A stretch of DNA of 64,000 bases. Source: Motacilla alba alba. Lineage: Eukaryota > Chordata > Aves > Passeriformes > Motacillidae. The translations under genes were made by a program, and so were the position numbers. Numbering within the stretch: position 1 is the first letter of the stretch; every line of letters begins with the position of its first letter. Location: positions 90,112,429 through 90,176,428 of the forward strand of contig NC_052017.1 in the NCBI RefSeq assembly GCF_015832195.1. Reading direction: 5' to 3'. Below, piece by piece: positions 50,767 to 63,662 of this stretch. The notes beneath the pieces were generated by a model. It saw only the letters and a list, made by a program, of their open reading frames with translations, did not search any database and was not told the DNA's origin.

Positions 50767-53700
50767 CAAATGCAGAACATGGGAATGGCTATAGCAGCTC
50801 AGACCAGACTTGGTGCAAGTACTTGACATTGTCAGTTCATCAGTAGGAAAGGGTGAGATTTTGGTCTTGCTTCCCTAGAATAGTATCCTGGCCACCAAAA
50901 ATTTGTGATTCAGGTGTTTCCTGAGAAAATTGCCATCTCTCCATGAAGAAGTTTTGAATTGATTTTTTGATCTCTGAACTAGTCCAATTTAATTTCATGT
51001 ATTTGTGAACTTTTAGCATTCATAACATCCTCTGGCAAGACATTTCACACCTACTTTGCACAGTGTGAAGTATTCTAAAACAATTGAAAAGTAGTGCTTT
51101 TTCTTTCAATGGATAATTATGTTGTCACCAGATACTGTGGTTGTCAAAGTGGAGGTTCCAAGAGCAGTCGAACAAACTCATGGAAAGAAAATCCAGCTAC
51201 AGCAATTAAATGGAAAAATATAATTGCTGGCTTTTAAAGTACCAAAACTGCAGATTCTTGAAACCAGAGACAAACCTCAGGGGAAGCATGCCCTGCCCAT
51301 ATAAAGCAGGCAGAGTTTGCCAAATTGATTGACATTTTTTGTAGCTTCGAGTAGCTATCTATATCTTCTTCACTGAATTATCTGTATTTATTGATGACTT
51401 TAAAGAAGTCAGTGAAAATGAAATTAAAATAATTGTTGGTCTTCCTTCTTAGCTCCATTTGAGCTGATGTTGTAACACAGAGTAGTTTCTAGGCAAGATT
51501 TTGCAGAGGTCAGGAATAAGCCTTTGTACCTTTGTTCCCTATGTTCAAAGTCTCTTAATATATTTATGAGCATTTAGGGCAGATTGCTGCTGAAAGCTCT
51601 GATATCACTTGATAAAGTTGGATATTTTATTATGCATATGACAGCTGTTTGTTAGTCCCTCTTTTCATAAAGGCTCTCTAACATCAATTGTCAGTAGCTC
51701 AATAGACACCAAAATAGTTCCTCATGTTTGCTTTTACACAGAAAAAGTATAGTTGTGCCAGAATACAGCTTGCTGAGAAACAGTTCAGCATAGCTATCCA
51801 ACAGCAAGAAATCTAAACATAATCACACATGTGACCAGTGTATCTGTCCCTACAATCCTCACTGCTGTGCAACTCTAACAAGGTCAGTTAAACTGCAAGT
51901 ATCTACTGTTGTGCTAGCCCTGCAATTACTCAAACCTGTCCATGTTATGGAGTTGGCAAAACTTTTTATTGTATGAGAGTCACACAGATTTCTATTCTGT
52001 GCACCAAGGACTTGCAGTGTGTTATGCTTATGGCCATGAGGATTTCAGTGCACATCCCAGTGTTTCTTTCTCTGTCTGCCAGACAGCCCTCCTGGCAGCC
52101 AGCAACCCTCACAGGTCAGTCCTGCTGCTTCTCCTGACTTCAGTGATGTGTGGCCTTCATGTGGGACATCCTTTCTCCCAGCTGCAGAGGGCCTTTGGGT
52201 AGATTGGAGGTCTCTCCTGTGTATTCAGCTGCTGTGCTGCTCTCTCCAGAAATGTTTCTTGCCTGTGTGCGCCTCTAATGCCTCAGGCAGTTCTTCCTCC
52301 CTGTATATTCACATCCTTTTCTCAGTGGAGGATTATAGTTTTTTATTTGTCAGCTGCTCCTCTGAAGAGGACTCAGGAAGGTTCACACTTCAATCCACAA
52401 ATTCCTTTCACTCTTCTCCAATGCAGCAGTTCATCTGGCTATTTTTCCTAATTAAAATAGGTGGTTCTATGCACATTTTGTCAGATGCCAACTATGATAT
52501 TAAGCTGTCTTTGTCACAGCAAGAGGCAGGACACTTCACAAGCCTTTGCTTAGTGATTTGGTTGTATTTTTTCCTTATGAATTTCCCAGGTAATCTGTGT
52601 CAAGTCAGTGTGTTGAGAGATACATTTCATGTAATTATTTCATTAATATGTATGTTTGCTATTTATATTTTGCTTATTCCTGGCTTTTGGCTGAGAGTGA
52701 GCACAGCAATTAATGTGTTTGGGGTAGGCAGTTTTCAGCGCCTTCTCCTGAAGAAAATTGTGATAAGTGACAAATCACATATATTTGAAATTCTGGTTTT
52801 GGTAAACGTATTGCAGCCATGGTCAGTGTTTCAATGTGCAGTCAAGGTCAGGGGCACAGCACAGCTGCCCTGTTTTATATGTGGCTTGAAGTGAGCTGGC
52901 TGCAGTTCAGGTCAGGGAAGTAGACGTGTTGGTGATAATTCAGGCAAAATATCAAAACTTGGTGGTAAAAGCAGTACTGGCTCCTTCAGATTATATTTTT
53001 CATTATACAAGTTTGTGACTTTTTATGAGGGATGCTTTCCCCTTCATTGCTGTCAGTCATGCTACAATGAGTAAGACAGTCAGCTTCTTGTCATCCACGT
53101 GTGGCCAGGACTTTCTAGCTTTTGCTTTTTAATGTGGATTTTGGTTCTTATGCAATCTTTAGTTGTCTTGTAGATTGCTGCAAAGGGTTTTCCCTGGACC
53201 CAGTTGGAGTCACTTGGAGACAACAATTCAGGAAGTCATTGGGTGGCAGTATGATGGGAATTTCAGTGATCGTTGTCTTTCAACAGCACTGCCCACTTTT
53301 ATGGTTACATATGTAGGGTTTGGAAATTGAAGACCATGAGCAGTAGCAGTGGCCACCTGGGATTTCTGAAAAAATCCAGTTGTTCACAGGGCTTCAGGAG
53401 CTCGCTAAGGATACGTTCCTCAGACTAGAGGCACGAAGAAACCTTTTCTCCTGCTTGTCTATCTGGCTTGGTAGGGCTATTATTTTTATTTGAATGTTTA
53501 TTTTTTAATGCTTGTGACAGACTGTTCTGTTGCTTGCAGGGAAGAATGTTATATGCAGTGTATGTTGTGAAATGTGACATTAAACAAATGTGAAAGCCTG
53601 CTTTCTCCCATCTTTCTCATTTTTCCTTTCGTTTCTGTCCACTGTGGCCAGCCACAGTATTAAGTTCTTGTTCTTTATCTCTGAGACATACTTTAGACTA

Positions 53701-55414
53701 CTCGGACAGTTTTGCTCAAGGAATAGGCAGAGTCTACTCTAATTATTCATAGTGGCCTAGAAGAGAAAGAAGTGCAACTAGTCAGGAGGAAAGTACAAAG
53801 GTGAAAACATGGTAGCCTTTTAACAGGATCACACTGAAGAGAAGCCCAGGTGTTATTGTATGTACTTTTGATTGATCAGTAATATATTTCAGCAGCGTGA
53901 AGCTTTCACCTCGGGAGAGATGAGCAAACATTTTGGCATATCTTACCGAGAGAATTGCTGTGTGATTGAAAAGGGGTTGTTGTCATGCTAGTATATTCAT
54001 AACCATGAAAAATCAAATAAGAAAGAAAGACCTTATACCAATTCTGGACCTCCCAGCAAGCTGACCTACTGCAACCCATAATTTCTTAAGTTTACTGCAG
54101 TGAGAAACATTTTGTAGGCAAATAGCAGTTAAAAATGCATCAGATATTTTGTGATATAAGGGTGGGTTTTAGTGTGGATATTGCTTCAGATAACATACCA
54201 TAAGTCCTTATAATTTGTTTATGCATAACTTCTCATGTACATGGCCCTTCACAGGCTGCAACTTTAGACAGTTATTTTACTATTCACATATTTTTTATTT
54301 CATATATGGCTTGTATTCTTCTCAAACTGCTACTTAGTGATACATTTTAAATGTGACCTAATAAAAAATCAAAATAATTATAGTAACTGGTTTTAAGTTG
54401 GTATGAAAGCTAGTTCATCAATCTCTTCTGCTGCAGCTTCATGTGATAAGGTGGATGAGGGAAAAGACTTTGCTAAATGTCAGTTAAGTGCAGATACCTA
54501 AAGCTCTTGTGTCCTTGGCTGCTTTCAGATTTAAGAAGTAACTGAGCCTTCTGGTTGCACTTGGAATAAACTGGTCTTTAAGTAGGAGTGAAGGAGTAAG
54601 AATGGAGAGTGCTGCTTCTTCCAATGATCACAGTCTTAATTCCCTCACAATGTGAGCTTGTAACAAGCACATTAAACTAAAAGGGGAGCCTCTCCTGTGC
54701 TGAGAAGTTTTGGGGGTTTTTCTGCATTGGGAAAGAAAGCATTGGGCTATATTATGCAATTTAAGAGAGTCTATTCATTAAATATCTGTATCATTTTGAG
54801 TAAGTGGGAGCAATAATTCTATTCTTGCAGATAGAATGCAAATATAATAATTTTTCTTTTAGCATATTAATTCAGTAAGGAGATTAATATAAGCTTCCAA
54901 ATTTCTTAGTCAAAATCTTTATTCTCTCTGCAGAATGCAATACAATTACTACTTGGATGCTGATAGTAAATGAACTGTTTTATTGAATAGTCCTAATGAA
55001 ATATTGGAGGCTAGTGTGTGATAGTTCTTATAAAGAGTACATTCAAGGAAGACTTTGCAGAGGAGGCAAAAGAGGACAGAAAACTTGTGTTTCAAAAAGA
55101 GATAGGAGTGGCTGTTAGTGGAGCAGTGGCAGCTGCTATTATATTCTGTTGGTACTTCTGACTTCCCATATGGTTTGGAATCAAATTCAACCTTCAGGCG
55201 CATAATTTATTAATACTCTATTGCAAGCTTGAATTAGGGTTATTATGAATTATTAATACTACTTTATTCAAGGATTGATATATCTTTTGCAATACTGACT
55301 AGCATGAGCCTTTTTTTCTTAATTTTCAGTCTTGGTCTCAATTTACAGTAAAATTCTCTACACCTGAAATAATGATCAAACTAATTATCAGGGAAGCCAA
55401 GAACAGGTGAAGTT

Positions 55415-55465
55415 AGAAGGACCTCAGAATGCCACCTAGCCCAGCCTAACACAAAGCTGTGTGAA
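55415..55465 (-). mobile_element. possible degraded CR1 3' fragment, antisense
   Basis: AGAAGGACCTCAGAATGCC followed by ACCTAGCCCAGCCTAACAC resembles the complement of CR1 3' sequence (GGAAGGACCTC...CATCTAGCCCAACC). It is short and diverged, so it could be chance. Confidence 0.35.
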
Positions 55466-56011
55466 CTATGAGAGCAGAACAATTAATTCTTAGCACTTCA
55501 AAAGAATATTTTGTTATCTTTTGAAGATTTGTTGCTACCCTTCTAAATGACAGGCTCTCTGCTACATATTTTTGCACAGCATACTGAGGTTGGACTTTAA
55601 GTTGAAGCTCCTTAGGAGTGTTCTTTAAAGACAGTACCTTTTTTATAGAGACTATCAGTAGCGTCAAACTTTCCTCCAACTATGGAAGCCCTGCTGACAA
55701 TCTGGTGTTATATCACAAATTTTGCTTTGGGAATGTTAGCTCTAAATGTAGAAAATGTTTCGGTCAACCATTTGCTACTGGACTTTTTCATTATTTGTCA
55801 AATGGTGGTACCAAAATTCTTGTTTTGTAGAATGTAATGAGGCGTTCTGCTGTTCTTTTACTATAGCTCTTTAGGACTCCAGAAGAGAGTGCTCAAATTT
55901 TTCATGTTTAGGTCTTATGTTTATGTCTGTGGAACCCCTGATTTTTTTTTCCTTGCCCAACTACTCAGCAGTTTATTTCTTAGTTCATTTATTTGTGACA
56001 TTGAATATTGT

Positions 56012-56032
56012 ATCTCTATTTGTTTTTTCCAG
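56012..56032 (+). promoter_or_regulatory. 3' splice acceptor of GABBR2 exon 2
   Basis: A pyrimidine-rich run leads into TTTTTTCCAG, with the AG at 56031-56032 directly before the TGT codon of the exon. A weak branch-point candidate, TTGTGAC, lies about 34 bases upstream of the acceptor (around 55993-55999) and matches the loose YNYTRAY consensus at six of seven positions. No competing AG lies between it and the acceptor. Confidence 0.85.
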
Positions 56033-56170
56033 TGTGACAATGCAAAAGGACTCAAAGCCTTCTACGATGCAATAAAATTTGGACCTAATCATCTGATGGT
56101 TTTTGGTGGTGTATGTGCAACAGTTACTTCTATCATTGCTGAATCTCTGAAGGGATGGAATTTGGTTCAG
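56033..56170 (+). CDS. GABBR2: GABBR2 exon 2 (GABA-B receptor subunit 2, part of extracellular Venus-flytrap domain)
   Basis: This 138-bp exon encodes 46 residues in one open frame ([20 protein letters not shown] at its N-terminal end, ...SLKGWNLVQ at its C-terminal end). I recognise it as lobe 1 of the ligand-binding-like domain of GABA-B receptor subunit 2. GB2 is a class C GPCR that pairs with GB1 at the neuronal surface; GB1 binds GABA, and GB2 traffics the heterodimer and couples it to Gi/o. Upstream is a pyrimidine-rich stretch ending in TTTTTTCCAG, and downstream is CAG|GTAAGT, a consensus donor. The exon is exactly 46 codons, so both flanking introns are phase 0. In the mammalian gene the CDNAKG...NLVQ block is exon 2, which agrees with the boundaries seen here. 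It differs from the mammalian protein as I remember it at about four residues (F for Y in AIKFGPN, AT for PS in GVCATVTS, K for Q in ESLKGWN). The frame stays open on both sides of the exon, but those extensions are intronic and show no similarity. Confidence 0.95.
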
Positions 56171-56176
56171 GTAAGT
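56168..56176 (+). promoter_or_regulatory. 5' splice donor of GABBR2 exon 2
   Basis: CAG|GTAAGT is a full match to the U1-complementary donor consensus. The last exon codon is CAG (Gln of ...NLVQ), so the intron that follows is phase 0. Confidence 0.9.
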
Positions 56177-58370
56177 CATGGAATGGAATATATTCTAATG
56201 CTGTCTTGTGTCTCTGGATTTAAAAAAAAAATTAGAAACTTAGCTTTGATGCTTTTAAAGCTTAGAATTTTGTGAAATTTTTGTGTTTCCATTTTGAAGG
56301 CCAGTTAATGTGTAAAGATTAGTTACCTGTATATCATGCTAGGTTTTAAGGCTTGGCATTTCATTGCGCTCAAAAATGCTTGCGAGTTTGGGGCAGCAGT
56401 CATGTGTCTCAGTAGGTTAATTAAATAAAAATAATGTGTCTCAAAAAGCAACCTAGGTGAAATCAAGTTCAGGCATGGTAGAGGGGCAAACCTAGGACTT
56501 TCAAAAAGTTAGAAGAAACTCATCAGGCCTTAAATTATGGTACTTCAGGGTATTTACTCAGTCTGTACTCAGTCGGAACACAGTCATTCCTATGCACTTT
56601 AAAAGTGCTGGAAGTGCATAAATTCTAAATAGTGACTAGCTTCACGTCTCAGTATTTGACTCACGAAGCATATTTATTCCCAGTTGTTCTTCTTTCTGAC
56701 TTTCTCAAAGGTCAAGTTTGTGGAAAGGTTTCCTCTGCTGAGGAATCAGAATTTATTAATACTGATATCTAAAATGCAGAAGATAACAACATGATTTTCT
56801 TCATTTATTCAATCATCAGACTAGTGATAATTTTCAGATGGATGGCTGATCACATAACCATCAAGTTTTGCTTTTCTGATGTGGAAATACCCTGGCTTTC
56901 TACTCAATATTCATATTGCCCAAAGATACTCCTGTGTATTTTTTTTTCTTAAAAACTCTGAATTATTCTATAGCAAAATAAAAAACTACATAACAATTAC
57001 CTGAGGTTACGGTTACAAACAGGCTCCTCTTTTCCACCTGGAATACTCACTGAGAGTAGTGCAGCAAGAACAAATGAGGCATAATTAAGTTTGTGAAGAA
57101 GATGATGATCAGAGTACAAATGGGAAAATCTTAGGAGGATAATTAAAGTAGCTTGTTAACTGTGTTTGCAATGCTTGTCAGATCAGATATTTTTTCCTTC
57201 TGCTTTGGGATTTTTTTTCTGATATAAAAAGCAATTCCTCTGTGGAAACCAAATAATAGTGTGTCTCTGGGGAGAGTGGAGAAAATAACAGAAGCCTTGA
57301 AACTAGCCTTTTAACACTCTCTCTTAAAATTGGCCTAGTTCATGACCTATAATGAAGTACGTGGCTGGAGCTCTGGCTTTTTGTTTTTTTTTTTTTAATT
57401 TGTCACATGGAATTTCTGTATGATGTAGGCTGTTTTAAACAGCTGGGTTTCATTGTGCTAAAAACCATTTCATTTGCAGTCAAGTTCTGCCTGATGCAAT
57501 CTGGAAACCAATTTGTCCATGAACTTGCTCAGTCTGAGGAAGTGGATTAGAAAGCTTTTAAATTCCTGAATTTGTCAATATATATGTCCAATTATAGAAT
57601 GGTATGAGGTATTGCTACCAGAGAGCATTTATTTCTCTGTGTTTAACGACTATAGCTGTGACTATGTCTTAAACATTATTTATGATATCAGTTCATCAAG
57701 GTGTTCTTGACTGCTTGGGCTTAGTATCCTGTGGGCGCTAGATAAATCCTCACATGGCAAAATGGCTCTTTATGTCAGGTTTTTATATCTTGATTGGCTG
57801 AATGATAAAAAAAACCACAGCAGCATGGCTGGGAAATGTGGCAAGGCTTAGTAAATGGTTATAGCAGCAATGGAAATAATCTAAATATTGTTTCTGAAAG
57901 TGTTATGTCATATAGTGACAGCAATATGTGTATCTGCAAATCAGCAGATGTAGTGTGTATGAGATAGGGGGGAAACAGAGTACAAATCCTTCCACTCCTC
58001 AGGATCCACTGTCATAAGTGTCTCTGATTAAAAGCATAACTAGAATAAAGGGGAAGATAGAAATCTGTCGTTCTCAGAAGTGGAGCAATAATATTCAGCC
58101 TGATAAAATATAAGGCTGTCCTCCCTCAAAACTTGAGACTTCACCTCAAGGAATCACAGCAAACTCACATAAATTGTTTTATGAAATCATGATTATGATG
58201 AAGTCAGTTCATGTTGCAGTCAGGAAGAGGGAAAACAGCATAGAGACAAAAACTAACCTGACATTGTATTATTGAATAGAGGATTTTTATTTGGATGTCT
58301 GACTCCAAAGCTCTGTCCCTGTCCTTGTGCCTGCAGTCATGAAAACAAAGCTCTTAACCCTAGCAGGGAC

Positions 58371-58390
58371 ATTTGATTTGATTTGATTTA
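58371..58390. repeat. (ATTTG)n microsatellite
   Basis: Three ATTTG units followed by ATTTA. Confidence 0.85.
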
Positions 58391-61389
58391 CACAGGTGGC
58401 ATGAGGTTCAGCAAAGTAATGACTCTCTTACATGCAAGAGAAAAGCAGGATGATACTGGTAGTCTTGGGAAAAATAGGGATGAAAGAAGAATAATACAAT
58501 ATAACTAAAAGAAAAATTACTTTCCTGACCAAATACAATATGAGGCTTACTGACTGCAAAACCATTCTGAAAGCCTTTCAGCCCTGATTTCCAAGTTACT
58601 GGGTGACTGCTGTTCCTCTGTTTGGATGAACTTTTTCTTTTCTGCCTCTTCTCCATTCTCTACAATAAGAAGTTACCAAAACGAAATAGTGAAACAAAAG
58701 CCCAAGAGTATAATGTGCTGGAAATTTTCATATTGCATTTTCTACCAGGCAATTACAGTAGTGGTGAGGGGAGGGGAAGGAAACAGATTCTTGCAAGGTC
58801 TCTACTCTCTTCAGTCTTCTACTTCAGTCTCTACTCTCCTTACTGTATGCTTTTGATAATGATAGTGTCGATTTTACTTAACTGGTTAAATCAGGTTCCT
58901 GACAGCCTGCAACAATGTGAAATAGGGAAGATTATAGAGGTTGAGAAAAGTCTCAGTCTGAAGGTGACATATCTTATTTTCATGTCATAGCAAAAAACAG
59001 GTACTTTTCCTTCTCCATCTTTACAAACTCCTATTTAGTTTTGATCAGCAGCAGAAAGGGAATTTGTGTTCTCAATTATCTGCCTTCAACTGCTGGCTGA
59101 TTTAATTATCTCTTACTGTAACAAAATTAATTATTTTTTAATGGAGCATTTTATATCTGTAAAAGGAGCAAGTTGTTTTACTCTGCAAAGTCTTATATCA
59201 CCCTGAAGGACTTTCACTGAGGTAAGCTAGGTGACACAACTTTGAAAATGCTTTTTGAACAGATATTCTTAGCAGGTCAAATGCAGGCACCCATTCCTTA
59301 GCCTCTCAAATTAAAAGCCTCACCGCAGGTAATCTGTGTGTGCCAGCAGTCCTTTGTTGAGTGACAGTCTGAATATGGGTTGGAGGCTGCATGTCCATCT
59401 TTGATCTCCAGGCTGTGGAGTGAAATCAGTTTGAACTTTTGGTGGTTTAGTTTAAAAGTGCCAATAATATTCCGTGCCTTTGAGAGTGGGCCTTAAAGGC
59501 ACAATAGTGGAAAGGTGATGTTCTGTAAGGGGAATACATCAATGTCAAATTCTTCCATATTAATCTTACTCCCATTCTCTTTCAATATGTATTCAAGGCA
59601 ATTAAAGAGTGAAGAAGAATCATGAAGAGTATCTCTTAATATCCTGCAAAAGACAAATTATGTATTTTTATTCTGTACATCGAAGCATTTCTGCTAGTAT
59701 CCAGTTAGTGTGAAACAGAGGAGATTGTTAGTTATTCAATCTTTCTCTTCTATTTCTGTATATCCATCAACTGTTATCTCCATGTGAATTTCTTGCAGTG
59801 CCAAAAGTATCTATTTTATATAGATTGCTGCTTCTCCTGTTTTTCACTGTCATCTCTCACTTTTCCTAATTGTTTTGTTAACACAAACGTTTAATCAGCA
59901 TGAGGATTTTGACCACACTGGTCATCTCTCTTAATCTGTGGAACTCCTTCTCAGTTTTTTGAGATTCATGTTTTTCTGCCATTGATGTTCTCTTACAGCC
60001 TGCTTCATTCACAATTTCATTTAACTCTGGAAAAAAGCTTCTGCCAGAAATAAAGTATAAATTTTTGTGCTTCCTCAGAATATCCTCTGTTTCTAAATAT
60101 TTTATGTAATCTAGTCATAACTGCTGGCTTGCAGGCAAGTAACTCCTTCAGGCAATACAGTGATTAGATTGTAATGACATTCAAAACTGAGGAACCTTAT
60201 TTTGGATTCAGCATCTCATGTTGGAAAGTTTTCTAACAAAATTATAGGTACCCTAATCATGATATATTACTGCTCACTCTTGGGCATGTTAATATAGGAT
60301 GAGTTCCTATATTAGAATAAGGAGTTGGAAAGGGAAAATTCCTGGTTCTCATGTAATTGGATATTAAAGAGCTTACCCTGAGATTTGCTTTATTGTCCCA
60401 GAGATAAATAGGTATTCAAATCCCATCTCTGAATTATTGAAAAGGCTGCTGGTGTTAAGAAAATTGGTGATGTTTCTAGCATTTGCTTTCCTTCTGAAGC
60501 AAGGCTGATGTGATTGCACTGTCAGTTCCTCCTAGGAATTTCTAACCAATGGCCAGCTGCAACCCAGTTTTAACAAGGGATTTCCCAAAGATTGTTAACT
60601 TATACACGTTGCTGTGAAAAGGAGTTTCTGTGGATAGGGATCCATATGAATGAAAAGGAGGCTGCAATATGAGCACAGAGAACTTAGGGCCAGCTGTGCT
60701 GTGTTGTCCTACTTGTCCAGCTGCTGTTTATGGAAAGGGGATTGACTGGATCGAGAAAATTTAAAAAAAAACAGCAGAAAAAATATTGAGGAAACACAAA
60801 GGAAGGGTGAAGACCAAAAGGTTTTGTAGTAGTTGCTGAGGTGTGTGTTTGTGTGTCTGTAGAAGCCTAGGACACATATATCTGTAATAAATCAAGATTT
60901 ATTAGGTTTCTGTTACTCATCAAGATTATACTTAACACAGAATTCCACAGCTATGTTCAGGTTAAAATGATGTGGTTCACCATGAAAGTATTGCAGGTCA
61001 TCACAGAGATTTCTATACTGGCCACTGAATCAAATTTCTTCTTGTTAATATCTGAATTTTCTAAATCCTTACACTTGTCACCTGGAGCTCCAGTATGGAT
61101 ACATAAACATTTGATATAAGAATGTGGTGTTTTATTTTCTTTTTAGCCTTCTTCATCATGTTTTCTCCAGTACAGTGAGTTTGTGCTACTTTTGCCTTCA
61201 CTGCACAATTTTCATGTATTATTAGTTTGAGTAATGAAAAGGGCATTTAAACTAGTCTTTGGCTAAGAAGATTAGCTACTTCTATCTATGTGATGCAGGC
61301 AGTCCCTCTTGAAGAGGCCTTTTTCCCACAGGAATATGACCCAATGCACTAACAAACTAGAATCTTTGTCTTTTTGGCCCGTAATTCAC

Positions 61390-61434
61390 TTTTTTTTTTC
61401 CTTCTTCTTCTTCTTTTTCCTATTTTTTTTTTCT
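61390..61434. repeat. polypyrimidine tract
   Basis: A T-rich run with CTTCTTCTTC in the centre and only C and T over about 45 bases. There is no acceptor AG plus coding sequence after it. Confidence 0.8.
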
Positions 61435-62542
61435 CCTGGGATTGGAGGGATTTTATAGGTTTTCTGTATTTGCGTTGTGCTTTTAATAGACAAAGTGCAT
61501 GAGGGAAAGATATCTCTTGAGGTCTTATTATATAAGGTGCAAACCTGAGGACATTTTGGTCCTGCTTTCAGGAGGTAACTGAGCACGTAAGGAAGTTTTG
61601 CTCACTTCTCTGTAGGAATGCCCAGGAGCAGGAGAAAAGCAGAGTAGGTCTGACCTTCAGGCAGAATTTCCTGTGAAGTTCCTCCTCATTTGAGAGAAGC
61701 TGTGGTGAATTTGGAGGGAGACAGACCTTTTAGTTCTGCAAATCCTCCCCCTGATACAAGTTGCCAGCAGGAGCCCTGCCATTATTGATGAGCCCTCCTG
61801 GAGATTTGCAGTTGCTGCTGGAGAAGAGGGTGCATGGGGAGTTGAAACAGATGATCAGTGCCATGCCTGCTAATTAGGCTGTGTGTCTCAGTGTGTGGAT
61901 GGATGCCTACGTGCACAAGGTAGAGCAGACTTGGAAGCAGCTGTATGTTCACCTTTCAGCCTAGAGAAATGGATGTGGAAGTACAGCAGGCAAGACTGGT
62001 CTAGGGCAAAAGAATTACTTTAGTGACAAAGGTCCTTTCACAGGGATGCTGAGTCCCAGTGTGCACTATTGCAGTTGTACCCCGGGGGAGACATTTGCAC
62101 CACTTTGCTGTTAAGAGCAGAAACGTGGTCCACAAAATTTAAATTGCAAATTTCAGGAAATTTCGAGGCTGACGTATGGCAAGAAGTGCACATCCTAAAT
62201 TTCAAATGCACTGCAAGATATAGTAGGACCCTCTTTTCTCTTCTTTTCACCTTATGCCTAAATGTATGATGATGATTCTATGGCTGAACTTGTCTTTCCA
62301 TCAATTTGAAACTGGCTTATATCCAGTGTTCCCTTTTATATAAATATGGTTAGCTGTTCTTTTTCATTTTGTTTGTCCTGCAGAAAACATCAAAACTACA
62401 ATATATAGTCTAGTTTTTGCCTTTGGTCTCGTGTCTAAGGTTCAGTTCACTACATAATGTGTGAATAACAGTATTTTAATACAGCTCTCTAGAGTTAGGT
62501 CAAAGCAGTTCAAGACTGAACCTGTATATTTATTCTAACATG

Positions 62543-62566
62543 ATTTGCATGTTCTGGCATGCAAAT
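62543..62566. promoter_or_regulatory. inverted POU-octamer pair, 8-bp spacing
   Basis: ATTTGCAT (62543-62550) and ATGCAAAT (62559-62566) are perfect octamers in inverted orientation with 8 bp between them (GTTCTGGC). The arms extend by one more base pair (G/C) to 9 bp. The geometry is the same as the pair at 2706-2729. Binding by POU-domain factors is inferred from the motif. Confidence 0.4.
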
Positions 62567-63534
62567 TCAAAAACGGGGTTCAAAAAACCCCCATTTTTTT
62601 CTTATTTTTCCTCTTCTTAGCTGTTTGCACATATTCACTCAATCACTTTTGTTTAGTGTTGGATCAATAATATTAAATGAATGAATGATGGCCTCAGGAA
62701 CTGAAACACACCAAAAAGGCATGAGTGTCACTTTGCCTTGCAGTATAATTTATGCTTGGGAAAACATTTAATTCTGAACAAATCAGATATTCCCTCTGTC
62801 TGAATCTGAACGGTCTCTTGAACAAAAATAAAATACATTAGAAATATCCCAAACACACAGTGTTGTACATAAGCATCAATGTTTTTTTGGGTTTTTTTCA
62901 AATACAAAGCCTTCTGTTATAATGCTAACATACATTGTTGCAAGCTGTTTAAAATGTCCAGGTCAATCTATAATAGGAATAAATAATGGCTGTGAACTTT
63001 GGTATTTGGGGATTGGTTTTTTTCCTCCACGTAATTTTTTATTGTTGCACTGCTTGTATTGCTGGATTTTTTTTCATTTGTTCTTATTTCTTTCCCATTG
63101 TGTTAATTTCTATTAATCAGGCCTGAAGTCTTTTGCAAGCCTGAGGGCTTTTGCAGCCCCACGCTAGGATAGACTTGCCAGGGAGAATCTTACTTACCAA
63201 AATGTTTAAGTATTGCACCTTGCAGCTATTGCAGAGCTTCCTTCCCTGGTACAAAGGTATCCCTTAGTGCTCCCTCAGGCTGCTATTTGCTGCTGCCTTT
63301 TCTGGAGGGGTTCTAGGAGGGGAGGTAGAGAGGCAGTTTTGGTTCCCTTCTCTTCCTTCTCTCCTCTTCCCTGTCCTGATATGATAGTCAGATTTAAGAT
63401 TTGCTTCTTTGTAAAATCACTTGTAGCTCAGCATCTTCTTTATGCTGAATAAGGATGACTGCGATATATATCTATTTCTTTTTCAGATTTGAGATATTTT
63501 TATGACATATTTTCTAGTACCTTGTCAGATGTCT

Positions 63535-63602
63535 GGTTTTTTGTTTGTTTTTTTGGTTGGTGTTGTTTTGGTTTTTTTTTGTTTTTTTTTTGGTTTTTTT
63601 TT

Positions 63603-63635
<33 letters not shown>

Positions 63636-63662
63636 TTTTTGTTTTTTTTTTTTTTTTTTTTA
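63535..63662. repeat. long T-rich/T+G low-complexity tract
   Basis: About 128 bases of T with scattered G, including T runs of more than 25. It yields long Phe-rich (+) and Lys-rich (-) open frames that are artefacts of composition. Length here is prone to sequencing and assembly error. Confidence 0.92.

Larger units (their letters stand above)
49777..56011 (+). other. GABBR2: GABBR2 intron 1, last segment before exon 2
   Basis: AT-rich intron. The + strand at 51.9-52.9 kb is T-rich and stop-poor and carries a 248-codon open frame (52148-52894), described among the findings and not called as a gene. An 18-base T run is at 50749-50766 and a single octamer at 54836-54843. A possible very degraded antisense CR1 tail lies near 55415-55465. 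Confidence 0.5.

Noticed and set aside
51942..52202. 86-codon frame overlapping the 248-codon frame
   Set aside because: It is in a different frame in the same stop-poor, T-rich stretch, with no motif or similarity.
55889..56275. Longer 128-codon frame running through the GABBR2 exon
   Set aside because: Only 56033-56170 matches the receptor. The extensions cross consensus splice sites and show no similarity.
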